Assembly (NCBI GenBank): GCA_019314185.1
Contig: JAFCZU010000097.1
Location: 1 to 17,408, forward strand
Direction of reading: 5' to 3'
DNA: 17,408 nt
Origin: Deltaproteobacteria bacterium
Lineage (GTDB): Bacteria > Desulfobacterota > Desulfobacteria > Desulfobacterales > ETH-SRB1
This document shows, piece after piece, positions 1-7,267 of this stretch. The position numbers and the translations under genes were made by a program. How positions within the stretch are numbered: position 1 is the first letter of the stretch; each line of letters begins with the position of its first letter. The notes beneath the pieces were generated by a model. The model saw only the letters and a list, made by a program, of their open reading frames with translations. It made no database searches and had not been told where the DNA came from.

Positions 1-125
1 CAGAGGCCAGAGGCTAGAGGCTAGAGGTCAGAGGTCATAGGTCGGAAGTTGGAGATCGAAAAACAGAGATCGGAAAACCAACAACTGTGAACTGTCAACC
101 CATGAACTCTGAACCCTTGAACCCC
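1..125. repeat. Degenerate heptamer arrays at the window edge
   Basis: Two arrays with a 7-nt period lie side by side. The first (about 2-77) is built on AGAGGCT/AGAGGTC and drifts to GGAAGTT/GGAGATC. The second (about 84-125) is built on AACTGTG/AACTGTC and drifts to GAACCCT. The spacer continues beyond the window, so any inverted partner cannot be seen. A GTG at 87 would extend the downstream nfeD frame through the second array, but those residues are simply translated repeat and are not family-like. Confidence 0.8.
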
Positions 126-143
126 AAACAAAGTTTGGTGCAA

Positions 144-902
144 ATGCTAAAATATTACAAATTTCCTATAATAATTGCCCTGTTATTTGTTTCCCTGTTG
201 TGCCCTGACAATTGTTTGGCGGACAACAATGAAATCTATATAATCAGAGCATCAGGCGCAGTAAGCCCTGGCATGGTTGATTTTATTAAACAGGGAATCT
301 CAAAGGCATCTGACGACAATGTTGCCTGTATCATTATAACCCTTGATACACCCGGCGGGCTTGCTGAATCGATGCGGAATATTGTGATGGATATACTTGC
401 AAGCAAAATTCCGGTGGTGGTCTATGTGTCTCCAGGCGGAGCAGGAGCTGCTTCTGCAGGCGTAATGATAACCATGGCTGCTGATATTGCAGCGATGGCT
501 CCAGGCACAAATATCGGAGCCGCCCATCCCGTAATGGCGGGAGGACAAAAGATAGATAAAACCATGTCTGAAAAAGTGGTTAACGACATGGTGGCTCATG
601 CAAAGAGTGTCGCGAGCAAACGTGGAAGAAACGTACAGTGGGTTGAAAAGGCCATTCGTGAAAGTGTGTCTGTGACTGAAACGGAAGCCCTGGAAAAAAA
701 TATTATCGATGTAATTGCGTCAGATATTGATGACCTGATCAAACAGATTAATGGTCGTAAGGTGGAAGGGAAAGGGATACTTAACCTTGACAACCCTGAA
801 AAGACGATACTGAAAGAAACTATTCGGACAAAAATCTTAAAGACAATAAGCGATCCCAATATAGCTTATATCCTTATGATGATAGGTCTTGTCCGGGAGT
901 AA
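144..902 (+). pseudogene. nfeD: nfeD 5' part: secreted/membrane ClpP-class serine protease domain, cut off by a frameshift
   Basis: This encodes the protease half of a long NfeD protein (NfeD1b, like Pyrococcus 1510-N), a membrane-bound serine protease with a Ser-Lys dyad. Counted from ATG 144, residues 5-25 form a signal peptide or anchor (FPIIIALLFVSLL). The substrate-groove motif DTPGG lies near residue 70, the likely catalytic Ser is residue 104 in GAASAGV, and the likely catalytic Lys is residue 144 in MSEKVV. The 40-residue spacing between them matches the family. ATG 144 is preferred over the GTG at 87 because the extra residues come from repeat DNA. The frame reads through the start of the C-terminal membrane region (YILMMIGL) and then hits TAA at 900-902. 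The family continuation reappears in another frame from 893. Either the gene is broken or the sequence contains an error. The partner slipin lies downstream. Confidence 0.85.
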
Positions 903-1390
903 TAGGGGCAATTGCGTTAGTCCTGGCATTTTTTTCCTTTCAGACTCTTTCCATCAATTACGCGGGTATACTCCTGATAATTCTTGCGTTCATATTTTTT
1001 ATTATGGAGATGAAGATTACAAGCTATGGTCTTCTCAGCATAGCCGGGGTTGTCTGCCTGTTTTTAGGTTCACTTATGTTGTTTAAAAACAGCGACACTG
1101 AGCTGCAACTCTCATGGAGCGTATTTTTGCCTACGGTTATTATGGTGTCAGCTTTTTTTGTTTTTGTCGCAAGCTTGGTATTTAAAGCGCAGACATCAAA
1201 GCCGAGAACAGGAAGTAAGGGTCTTGTTGGAGAAATAGGTGTGGTAAAAAAAGATATTATGCCCGAAGGCAAGGTGTTTGTTCACGGTGAATTATGGAAT
1301 GCAACTTCAAAAAATCAGATACAAAAAGGCGTAAAGGTGAGAGTTATTAATGTAGTTAATCTTGTTCTTGATGTTAAGCCGGTTGATTAG
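893..1390 (+). pseudogene. nfeD: nfeD 3' part: transmembrane segments and NfeD OB-fold domain, out of frame
   Basis: Starting at 893 the frame reads PGVIGAIALVLAFF, the expected continuation of NfeD after its first C-terminal membrane helix. Three or four more hydrophobic helices follow, then the soluble C-terminal domain (GLVGEIGVVKK, GELWNA, KVRVINV). That domain is the OB-fold NfeD domain thought to bind partner SPFH proteins. Compared with intact relatives, about 13 residues between the MMIGL and PGVIG segments are missing, so the net deletion is not a multiple of three. An ATG at 1004 could start a 128-residue protein holding the last helices and the OB fold, but there is no Shine-Dalgarno sequence in front of it. 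Independent expression is therefore doubtful. Confidence 0.8.
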
Positions 1391-1405
1391 TTCGGTTGTC
1401 GGTTT

Positions 1406-1444
1406 ACAGTTAACAGTTTTATATTTTGATCAACCGTGAACTGT
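1406..1444. repeat. Heptamer hairpin, CGGTT/AACCG family (copy 1)
   Basis: Arms at 1406-1418 and 1432-1444 are inverted with 11 of 13 positions matching, in units of 7 nt (ACAGTTA / AACCGTG). The loop and the start of the right arm (TTTTGATCAACCGT) are shared with the argF-argG spacer at about 10723-10737, so this is a dispersed family. Confidence 0.7.
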
Positions 1445-1552
1445 TATGTTTATAGCAACGCAAAGTATAATATTGATGGTTTCGTAAAAAGCTAAGCTAT
1501 GCCGTTTTGCGGCACTGTAACCGAAAATAACTTGTCAATCATATCAAAAGGT

Positions 1553-1589
1553 TATGATTTAGTTATATCGAAAGATATAGCAAATCATA
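1553..1589. repeat. Hairpin with GAAA tetraloop
   Basis: A stem of about 16 bp encloses GAAA at 1570-1573. The left arm begins TATGATTT and the right arm ends AAATCATA, with one bulged A and one G-U pair. There is no trailing T-tract, so a rho-independent terminator is not indicated. It may be part of a repeat or a transcript-end structure for the nfeD region. Confidence 0.55.
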
Positions 1590-1602
1590 GATACAATTAT
1601 TT

Positions 1603-1759
1603 GAATATCGAATCTCGAACAAGGAATTTCGAATGATGAAGTGTGGAATCGCTGCGCTCCAGGCGTCGCCTACGGCTATGCCCCGGCAAGCTATCTTTTT
1701 ACATATTAAAAATGATAGAATACCTTACTTCGACATTCATAATTTTTTGTTCGATATTC
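1603..1759. repeat. Heptamer hairpin, GAATATCGAA family (copy 1)
   Basis: The left arm (1603-1641) and right arm (1728-1759) are inverted copies. The left arm has exactly one extra 7-nt unit, so the arms are 39 and 32 nt. The inner segment contains ATCGCTGCGCTCCA (1648-1661) and GATAGAATACCTTA (1714-1727). Both blocks recur in the argD-argF spacer, and the first recurs inverted just upstream of argB. Confidence 0.8.
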
Positions 1760-1849
1760 TGCGGTTCAAAACAAGCTCGTAAGTTTGATTTTTATCAAAA
1801 GGCAAAACACATAGAATAATCAACAAGTTATTTGAAAGTCAAAAAAATG

Positions 1850-1968
1850 CTATTTGCAAAATGTGTTAAGCGCTAAGTCTTTGATATGACAATTAAATGT
1901 TTTATCTTAACACATAGCACCTAACACCTAACACTTGATGAATTCGACTTTTTACAAATTCATCAATA
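1850..1968 (+). repeat. GTGTTAA/TTAACAC element with conserved core (copy 1)
   Basis: Two heptamers (GTGTTAA, GCGCTAA; 1863-1876) precede a 30-nt core (1877-1906; starts GTCTTTGATATGAC, ends TTTTATC). Four inverted heptamers (TTAACAC to CTAACAC; 1907-1934) follow, then the end block GATGAATTCGACTTTTTAC. Copies with the same core lie at 5436-5590 (reverse) and 7153-7267. Confidence 0.85.
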
Positions 1969-1994
1969 TTACCATGCAATAAAAGGAGGACACA

Positions 1995-2765
1995 ATGTTT
2001 ACTGTAATTGCTATAGTTTTACTTGTCGCCTTTTTCCTGTCCGCAGCCATACGGATATTAAACGAGTATGAACGTGGTGTGATATTCAGGCTTGGACGTG
2101 TTATAAAGGCAAAGGGGCCGGGACTGATCATCCTTATTCCTGTTGTAGATAAAATGGTAAAAGTAAGTTTGCGTCTTGTTGCCATGGATGTTGATCCCCA
2201 AGATGTTATTACAAGAGACAATGTTTCGGTAAAGGTAAATGCTGTAATATATTTCAGGGTAATTGATCCGATAAAGGCCATTGTCGAAGTGGAGCAATAC
2301 CACTATGCCATATCTCAATTAGCACAAACTACCCTGAGAAGTGTATGCGGACAGGTTGAACTGGATGAACTGTTGTCGGCAAGGGAAAAAATAAATGCTG
2401 ATCTCCAGGAAATACTTGATACACACACAGATCCATGGGGCCTGAAGGTTGCTACAGTGGAGCTGAAACATATTGATCTGCCCCAGGAAATGCAAAGGTC
2501 GATGGCAAAACAGGCTGAAGCGGAAAGAGAACGCCGCGCCAAGGTTATCAATGCAGAGGGCGAATTCCAGGCCGCCGCCAAGCTGGCCGAAGCATCAGAG
2601 ATAATTGAAGGGCATCCTACAGCCTTGCAGCTCAGGTATCTCCAGACAATGCGCGAGATGTCGGCAGAGCAAAATACAACAACAATTTTTCCGTTTCCGA
2701 TTGAACTTTTCAAGCCATTTTTAAAGCTTCTTGATAATAAAACCACATTGGAAAAAGAGCATTAA
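1995..2765 (+). CDS. Slipin, SPFH/band-7 (prokaryotic stomatin) membrane protein
   Basis: This is an oligomeric inner-membrane scaffold protein of the stomatin/slipin group, 256 residues. Residues 2-18 form one hydrophobic anchor ([17 protein letters not shown]). The SPFH signature follows ([49 protein letters not shown]). A charged helix (about 165-205, [17 protein letters not shown]) then gives the coiled-coil oligomerisation region. The C-terminal stretch [15 protein letters not shown] resembles the hydrophobic tail that the partner NfeD protease cleaves in Pyrococcus. The start is secure, with AAAGGAGG eleven bases or fewer upstream of the ATG. Its natural partner is the upstream nfeD, which is broken here, so this slipin may be acting without its protease. 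Its exact physiological role is not known. Confidence 0.93.
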   Translation: MFTVIAIVLLVAFFLSAAIRILNEYERGVIFRLGRVIKAKGPGLIILIPVVDKMVKVSLRLVAMDVDPQDVITRDNVSVKVNAVIYFRVIDPIKAIVEVEQYHYAISQLAQTTLRSVCGQVELDELLSAREKINADLQEILDTHTDPWGLKVATVELKHIDLPQEMQRSMAKQAEAERERRAKVINAEGEFQAAAKLAEASEIIEGHPTALQLRYLQTMREMSAEQNTTTIFPFPIELFKPFLKLLDNKTTLEKEH

Positions 2766-2778
2766 AATGCATCGCCTG

Positions 2779-2806
2779 TTGACATAATTCAAATGAGTTG
2801 TAATAT
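2779..2806 (+). promoter_or_regulatory. Sigma70-type promoter
   Basis: TTGACA (2779-2784), a 16-nt spacer and TAATAT (2801-2806) make a near-consensus housekeeping promoter. It is about 70 nt upstream of the next start codon, in a spacer free of the repeats found elsewhere. It probably drives the Rho_N/HAD/xerC/hslV/hslU group. No terminator is visible before it. Confidence 0.6.
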
Positions 2807-2873
2807 TTAAAGTTTTTGGGAAATAAATTAAAATTACACTTAAAACTTGCATACAAAAGGAGATTTACCAAAT

Positions 2874-3200
2874 ATGGGAACCAGGAAAAAGGAAACTAAA
2901 GAAAAACCCCTCGATAAAATGACGGTCAAAGAGTTGAAAGAAATAGCCAAGGAGATTCCGGAGATTACAGGCATTCACGGAATGAACAAGACAGAGTTGC
3001 TCAGCGATATCAAAAAGGCCAAGGGGATAAAAGATGAAACCGGCAAAAAAATCGATTTCTCGGTTCGAGAAATAAAGAAAAAAATCAAAGAATTGAAGGC
3101 AAGTCACGAGACAGTGCTTGATACAAAAGATAAAAAAGCAGCAAATATTTATCGCCGCCGCCTTTCAAGGCTGAAAAAAAAGACGCGTCAGGCAGCATAA
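2874..3200 (+). CDS. Small Rho N-terminal-domain-like basic protein
   Basis: This is a 108-residue, very lysine-rich protein. Residues about 15-50 (MTVKELKEIAKEI, GMNKTELLSDIKKAKGI) look like the SAP-like helix-extended-helix of Rho_N domains, which bind nucleic acid. The second half (FSVREIKKKIKEL, YRRRLSRLKKKTRQ) resembles ribosomal protein L29 in pattern: two basic helices. ATG 2874 was chosen because AAGGAG sits 11 nt upstream; a TTG at 2847 lies before that site. It stands 11 nt before the HAD gene and is probably co-transcribed. A nucleic-acid-binding role is inferred from the domain. It is not a full Rho factor, since the ATPase part is absent. Confidence 0.8.
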   Translation: MGTRKKETKEKPLDKMTVKELKEIAKEIPEITGIHGMNKTELLSDIKKAKGIKDETGKKIDFSVREIKKKIKELKASHETVLDTKDKKAANIYRRRLSRLKKKTRQAA

Positions 3201-3211
3201 CAGGAATATTT

Positions 3212-3781
3212 ATGATTGATCCGGCTTCAGTGGCTTTTGATATTGATGGTGTATTGGCTGATACCATGACATTGTTTTTCGATATAGCGCGAGAGGAATA
3301 TGACATTACAGGGATCAGGTCTGAAGACATTACGTGTTATATGGTTGAGGAATGTCTCGATATCAATAAAGAAATCATAGAAGCAATTCTTTCCAAGATA
3401 ATTGATGGAAAACATTCAGCGCCATTGAATCCAATAGATGGCGCTCCTGAGGTTTTGAACAGGCTGTGGAGAAAACATGGCCCGCTTCTTTTTGTAACCG
3501 CAAGGCCGTATTTGGGCCCAATCCATGAATGGGTATTAGATGTTCTGCAACTTGAACCGGATTCAATAGAGATTATCACAACAGGCTCTTTTGAGCGCAA
3601 GGCAGATGTGCTTTTGAGCAGGAATATTTCATGTTTTGTGGAAGACAGGCTGGAAACATGTTTTTTTCTTAAGGAGGTGGGCGTAACGCCTGTTCTTTTC
3701 AAACAACCCTGGAACAGAGAAAAACATCCTTTTATAGAAGTTGGAACCTGGAAAGAGCTTGAATCGCTGATTGAATTTTAA
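3212..3781 (+). CDS. HAD-superfamily hydrolase (5'-nucleotidase-like)
   Basis: This is a 189-residue phosphatase-type HAD protein. Motif I is DIDGVLAD with the nucleophile Asp10 and Asp12. Motif II is the Thr of FVTARP (about residue 95). Motif III is the Lys of FERKADVL. Motif IV is VEDRLE, a Glu-Asp version. The small helical cap insert after motif I and the overall length are like the NT5C/YqfW-type nucleotidases, but the substrate cannot be read from the sequence. The start has AGGAAT just upstream. The stop codon overlaps the xerC ATG by one base (TAATG), so translation of the two genes is probably coupled. Confidence 0.85.
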   Translation: MIDPASVAFDIDGVLADTMTLFFDIAREEYDITGIRSEDITCYMVEECLDINKEIIEAILSKIIDGKHSAPLNPIDGAPEVLNRLWRKHGPLLFVTARPYLGPIHEWVLDVLQLEPDSIEIITTGSFERKADVLLSRNISCFVEDRLETCFFLKEVGVTPVLFKQPWNREKHPFIEVGTWKELESLIEF

Positions 3782-4800
3782 TGATTTCATTCCCTTTAAA
3801 TAACCGGATTAAAACCTTTATTGAATCCCTTTCTTCTGAAAAAGGGTATTCTGAAAACACTTGTCGTGCTTACTCGCATGATCTTGAAGAATTTTTATGC
3901 TTTATTGCTGAAACCCGATTAACAGGCAAAAGAAAAAATATTGATAAGATCATGGCAGATAAGGTGGATGGTATGATGATAAGGGGATATCTTGGTTTTC
4001 TGCACAAAAGGAACGGAAAGGCAACAATTGCTCGTAAGCTTTCTTCTCTGCGTTCTTTTTTCAGATACCTTGTTAAACACGGAGTCATCCAGGACAACCC
4101 GACAGATACAATTTTGACACCAAAGCAAAGCAAAGCTATCCCCGCTTATCTTACGGTTGACGACATGTTCAGGTTGCTGGATTCTATAAAAGCAAACACC
4201 CTGCTTGGATTAAGAAACCGGGCTATTTTTGAGGTTCTTTATTCCAGCGGGTTGCGGGTATCGGAACTTGCGGGCATGGATATATTTGATGTGGATTTTA
4301 TAAACCATATTATCCGTGTTTTTGGAAAAGGAAGCAAAGAACGTATTGTGCCTGTCGGAAAAAAGGCGATAGATGCCATAAAGGCTTACAGAGAAAGGCT
4401 TCAAAAAGAGAAAAGCATCAAAACCGATAAAAATGGACCGCTCTTTTTAAACAAAAACAATGGCCGCCTTACAACAAGATCTATAGCCCGTATTCTAAAT
4501 AAGGTTGTAAAAGAATGCGGTCTTCTAATGCCTGTTTCACCGCATGCACTTCGTCATACATTTGCAACACATATGCTCGATGCAGGGGCTGATTTAAGGG
4601 TGGTGCAGGAACTGTTAGGCCACAAAAGCCTTTCCACTACCCAGAAATATACACACGTAACTATTGACAGGCTTATGGAGACATATGACAGGGCTCATCC
4701 AAGACGAAATTCAAGAGAAATCAGAAATCAGAAGTCGGAAGTCGGAAGTCGGAGCAAAGATTTATGTTTGTTAATTTATGATTGTAGATTGAAACGATAG
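3781..4800 (+). CDS. xerC: Tyrosine recombinase XerC, with a repeat-derived C-terminal tail
   Basis: This is a site-specific recombinase for chromosome dimer resolution. The N-terminal core-binding SAM-like domain (about 1-105) includes KGYSENTCRAYSHDLEEF. All catalytic residues are present: Arg159 (SSGLRVSEL), Lys183 (FGKGSKER), His255 and Arg258 (PHALRHTFATHML), His281 (LLGHKS) and the nucleophile Tyr290 (QKYTHV). The family normally ends near residue 310 (YDRAHPR). Here translation runs on for about 28 residues (REIRNQKSEVGSRSK and beyond) encoded by heptamer repeats at 4716-4790, so the original stop appears to have been replaced. The neighbours hslV and hslU match the common xerC/codV-hslVU order. 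The tail lies after the active site and may be tolerated. Confidence 0.93.
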   Translation: MISFPLNNRIKTFIESLSSEKGYSENTCRAYSHDLEEFLCFIAETRLTGKRKNIDKIMADKVDGMMIRGYLGFLHKRNGKATIARKLSSLRSFFRYLVKHGVIQDNPTDTILTPKQSKAIPAYLTVDDMFRLLDSIKANTLLGLRNRAIFEVLYSSGLRVSELAGMDIFDVDFINHIIRVFGKGSKERIVPVGKKAIDAIKAYRERLQKEKSIKTDKNGPLFLNKNNGRLTTRSIARILNKVVKECGLLMPVSPHALRHTFATHMLDAGADLRVVQELLGHKSLSTTQKYTHVTIDRLMETYDRAHPRRNSREIRNQKSEVGSRSKDLCLLIYDCRLKR

Positions 4801-4893
4801 AGTACTTCGGTTTCTCAGCATAAACTCATCGATTCCATCAATCAGATTCCATCAATCAACAATCATAAATCATAAATCATAAATCAACAATCC
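4716..4893. repeat. Heptamer arrays spanning the xerC 3' end and xerC-hslV spacer
   Basis: Array one (4716-4755) runs AGAAATC, AGAAATC, AGAAGTC, GGAAGTC, GGAAGTC inside xerC and is related to the array at the window start. A second, inverted pair follows: three units at 4770-4790 (GTTAATT, TATGATT, GTAGATT), and five full units at 4854-4888 (AATCAAC, three AATCATA, AATCAAC). The right array ends 15 nt before the hslV start. Confidence 0.85.
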
Positions 4894-4907
4894 AGATGAG
4901 GTATAAT

Positions 4908-5438
4908 ATGAAATTTCATGGAACAACAATTCTTGCCGTAAGGCATAATGGTAAGCTGGCGGTTGCCGGTGATGGTCAGGTTACATTAAATAATACTGTA
5001 ATAAAACATCATGCTAAAAAGGTCAGAAGAATTTACAATAACAAGATTATTGTGGGATTTGCCGGCGCTACTGCTGATGCTCTTAATCTTTCTGAACGTC
5101 TTGAGGCAAAACTGGATCGTTACAATGGAAACCTGACCCGCAGCGCAGTTGAATTAGCAAGGGACTGGCGGACAGACAAGTATTTGAGACGCCTTGAGGC
5201 AATCATGATCGCTGTCGATGAATCCAGGATGTTTCTTATTTCAGGAAACGGTGACGTGATTGAGCCTGATGAAAACATTATGGGCATTGGATCAGGCGGT
5301 GTCGGAGCTCAAGCCGCGGCAACAGCCTTGATCAGGCATACGGATATGGAAGCAAAGAGTATTGTAGAAGAGGCAATGAAAATAGCGGGTTCTATCTGTG
5401 TATTTACAAACGACTATTTAACGATAGAAGAATTATGA
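4908..5438 (+). CDS. hslV: ATP-dependent protease subunit HslV (ClpQ)
   Basis: This is the proteolytic chamber of the HslUV (ClpYQ) complex, a threonine peptidase related to proteasome beta subunits. From ATG 4908 the protein has 176 residues, the family length. GAGG at 4898-4901 supports this start over the ATG at 4896. The nucleophile is expected to be the Thr after Gly5 (MKFHG then TTILAVRHNGKLAVAGDGQVT), so a short propeptide must be removed, unlike E. coli where only Met is lost. Other family marks are KVRRIYNNKIIVGFAG, the oxyanion-region GIGSGG, and FTNDYLTIEEL at the end. The TGA stop is part of the repeat end TGATGAATTCG that fills the gap to hslU. Confidence 0.97.
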   Translation: MKFHGTTILAVRHNGKLAVAGDGQVTLNNTVIKHHAKKVRRIYNNKIIVGFAGATADALNLSERLEAKLDRYNGNLTRSAVELARDWRTDKYLRRLEAIMIAVDESRMFLISGNGDVIEPDENIMGIGSGGVGAQAAATALIRHTDMEAKSIVEEAMKIAGSICVFTNDYLTIEEL

Positions 5439-5590
5439 TGAATTCGTAAAAAGTCGAATTCATCAGGTGTTAGGTGTTAAGATAAAGCATTTAACTGTCA
5501 TATCAAACACTTAACACTTAACACCTAACACCTAACACTTAACACGGTTCGTAAAAAGTGGTTTTTCGACTTTTTACAAGACCATCAATT
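5436..5590 (-). repeat. GTGTTAA/TTAACAC element with conserved core (copy 2, reversed)
   Basis: Read on the minus strand, five GTGTTAA-type heptamers (5511-5545) precede the 30-nt core (5481-5510). Two inverted heptamers (5467-5480) follow, then the end block with CGACTTTTTACGAATTC (5440-5456). A further CTTTTTACAAGACCATCA end lies at 5570-5587. It fills nearly the whole hslV-hslU gap, separating two genes that are usually adjacent. Confidence 0.85.
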
Positions 5591-5619
5591 ATAACCAATA
5601 ACAAAAAAAGAATGGAAAT

Positions 5620-6993
5620 ATGAGCAATTTAAAACCATCAGAAACAGTATGTGAACTTGATAAATATATTATTGGCCAGCACAAAGCAAAGCGTTCAGTG
5701 GCTGTTGCTTTAAGGAACAGATGGCGAAGGCAGCAGGTCCCTGAAGAACTGCGTGATGAAATAGCGCCGAAAAATATTATTCTTATCGGCCCCACAGGAG
5801 TAGGAAAAACAGAGATCGCAAGGAGGCTTTCCAGGCTTACCGATTCCCCGTTTGCCAAGGTTGAGGCATCCAAATTTACCGAAGTCGGATATATGGGCAG
5901 GGATGTTGAATCAATGGTAAGGGACCTGGTTGAACTTACCGTAAGCATGATGAGAACAAGGGCACAGGAAGCTGTGGAAGAAAAGGCGCAGCAGATAGCT
6001 GAAGAAAGAATGCTTGATCTTTTGCTTCCAAAACCAAGAATGCAGCAGACAAAAACAGCTGATGATTCAAAAGAAACACAATTGGGGCTTATAACACAAG
6101 ATACTGCTGAATCATCATCTACAAGGGAAAAGCTCCGCACCATGCTTCGAGAAGGAAAGCTTAACAATAGATATGTTGACCTTGATGTCGAGCAACAGGC
6201 GATGCCTGTTGTGGAAATTTTTTCCAACATGGGCATAGAGGAGATGGGCATTAATTTTAAAGATATGTTAGGCAGTATAATGCCCAAAAGCTCAAAGAGA
6301 AGGAAGCTTAAAGTTCCTGAAGCCATGAAAATTCTGGCTCAGGAAGAGGCTCAGAATCTTGTGGATATGGAAGAGGTCGTAAACCAGGCAATTGCAAAAG
6401 TTGAACAAACAGGGATAATCTTTTTAGACGAGATCGACAAAATTGTAAGTAAAAGCGGCAGCCACGGCCCAGATGTATCAAGGGAAGGGGTACAGCGTGA
6501 TCTTCTTCCTATAGTGGAAGGATGCAATGTTACAACCAAATACGGCCAGGTAAAAACAGACCATATTCTTTTTATTGCTTCCGGCGCTTTTCATACTGTT
6601 AAGCCGTCGGATTTGGTACCGGAACTTCAGGGAAGGTTTCCGATTCGTGTAGAACTTGACTCTCTTGGAAAAGACGAGTTTGTCAGGATACTGACTGAAC
6701 CGAAAAATGCATTGCTCCTTCAATACCTGGCGCTTTTAAGAACCGAAAATATTGATGTGGTTTTTGAAAATGATGCAGTGGAAAAAATCGCTGAAATTGC
6801 GGAAGATGTCAACAATCTGACTGAAAATATTGGAGCAAGAAGACTCCATACACTTATGGAATATCTGCTTGAAGATATACTCTTTGAGGCCCCTGACATG
6901 AAAGAAAAAAGGATTGTGATTGACGGAAAGTATGTTGATGATAAGTTAAAGGATATCAAAGAGGACGAGGACCTTAGCAGGTATATTCTTTAA
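5620..6993 (+). CDS. hslU: ATP-dependent protease ATPase subunit HslU (ClpY)
   Basis: This is the AAA+ unfoldase that feeds substrates to HslV, 457 residues. Walker A is GPTGVGKT (57-64). The pore loop is GYMGRD (90-95), with Met in place of the usual Val/Ile at the third position. The I-domain insertion covers about 105-245, including a low-conservation stretch rich in Ser/Thr/Lys. Walker B is IIFLDEID (266-273). Sensor and arginine-finger regions lie in [13 protein letters not shown] and [11 protein letters not shown]. The C-terminus DLSRYIL is the conserved tail that docks between HslV subunits. The Shine-Dalgarno sequence is weak (GGA four bases before ATG 5620). The repeat element upstream may hold its own promoter or may uncouple it from hslV; this cannot be told from sequence. 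Confidence 0.97.
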   Translation: MSNLKPSETVCELDKYIIGQHKAKRSVAVALRNRWRRQQVPEELRDEIAPKNIILIGPTGVGKTEIARRLSRLTDSPFAKVEASKFTEVGYMGRDVESMVRDLVELTVSMMRTRAQEAVEEKAQQIAEERMLDLLLPKPRMQQTKTADDSKETQLGLITQDTAESSSTREKLRTMLREGKLNNRYVDLDVEQQAMPVVEIFSNMGIEEMGINFKDMLGSIMPKSSKRRKLKVPEAMKILAQEEAQNLVDMEEVVNQAIAKVEQTGIIFLDEIDKIVSKSGSHGPDVSREGVQRDLLPIVEGCNVTTKYGQVKTDHILFIASGAFHTVKPSDLVPELQGRFPIRVELDSLGKDEFVRILTEPKNALLLQYLALLRTENIDVVFENDAVEKIAEIAEDVNNLTENIGARRLHTLMEYLLEDILFEAPDMKEKRIVIDGKYVDDKLKDIKEDEDLSRYIL

Positions 6994-7089
6994 GCGAAAA
7001 GTGCCTAAAGTATATTAAATTTATATCTGCTTGCCGGCAGGTAGGTTTCTTAAGTCATTAATGCACAATTTGGGACACAATTTCAAATG

Positions 7090-7116
7090 TAGTGGCGGGT
7101 TTGAAACCCGCCACTA
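7090..7116. repeat. Perfect 27-nt palindrome, REP-like, with GTAG foot
   Basis: Thirteen-base arms beginning TAGTGGCGGG are perfectly complementary around one central G. The sequence GTAG (7089-7092) sits at the 5' foot, as in REP hairpins recognised by RAYT transposases. No T-tract follows. It may act as a transcript-end hairpin after hslU, or it may be a mobilised REP. Confidence 0.75.
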
Positions 7117-7152
7117 TCTATGTATCAATGTCGTTAATCTATGCAAAAATCA

Positions 7153-7267
7153 CTATTTACGAAACGTGTTAAGTGTTTGATATAACAATTAAATTGTTTT
7201 ATCTTAACCCTAACACTTAACACTTAACACTTAACACCTGATGGATTCGACTTTTTACGAAACCATT
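7153..7267 (+). repeat. GTGTTAA/TTAACAC element with conserved core (copy 3)
   Basis: One left heptamer (7166-7172) precedes the core (7173-7203, one T longer than in the other copies). Five right-hand heptamers (7204-7237) follow, then the end block GATGGATTCGACTTTTTAC (7240-7258). The sequence upstream of the first heptamer (CTATTTACGAAAC) corresponds to 1850-1862 of copy 1. Confidence 0.85.

Larger units (their letters stand above)
1391..1994. other. 604-nt spacer made almost wholly of repeats
   Basis: No gene is supported here. In order, the spacer holds a CAGTT/AACTG heptamer hairpin (1406-1444), an isolated repeat end GATGGTTTCGTAAAAAG at about 1474-1490, a GAAA-loop hairpin (1553-1589), a GAATATCGAA-type heptamer hairpin (1603-1759), a repeat-poor AT-rich stretch (about 1765-1849), and a core-containing GTGTTAA/TTAACAC element (1850-1968). 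The slipin ribosome binding site AAAGGAGG follows directly. The isolated end at 1474 and the end at 1944-1966 are inverted, so the whole block may be a composite of nested insertions. Confidence 0.7.

Noticed and set aside
87..143. Longer nfeD start at GTG 87
   Set aside because: The extra residues are translated heptamer repeat. ATG 144 gives a normal signal peptide.
889..1086. Separate small + strand ORF over the nfeD break
   Set aside because: Its translation has no family character and overlaps the true nfeD continuation in another frame.
1877..1906. Promoter in the conserved repeat core (TTGATA ... TATCTT)
   Set aside because: Hexamers are weak, and the element occurs in both orientations relative to genes. 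The sequence alone does not support a promoter call.
4716..4893. CRISPR-like array
   Set aside because: Units are only 7 nt, contiguous and degenerate, with no unique spacers and no cas genes. The same holds for the other arrays.
5589..6326. Long minus-strand ORF of 245 residues opposite hslU
   Set aside because: It is serine/threonine-rich antisense shadow of the hslU coding frame, without a ribosome binding site or family motif.
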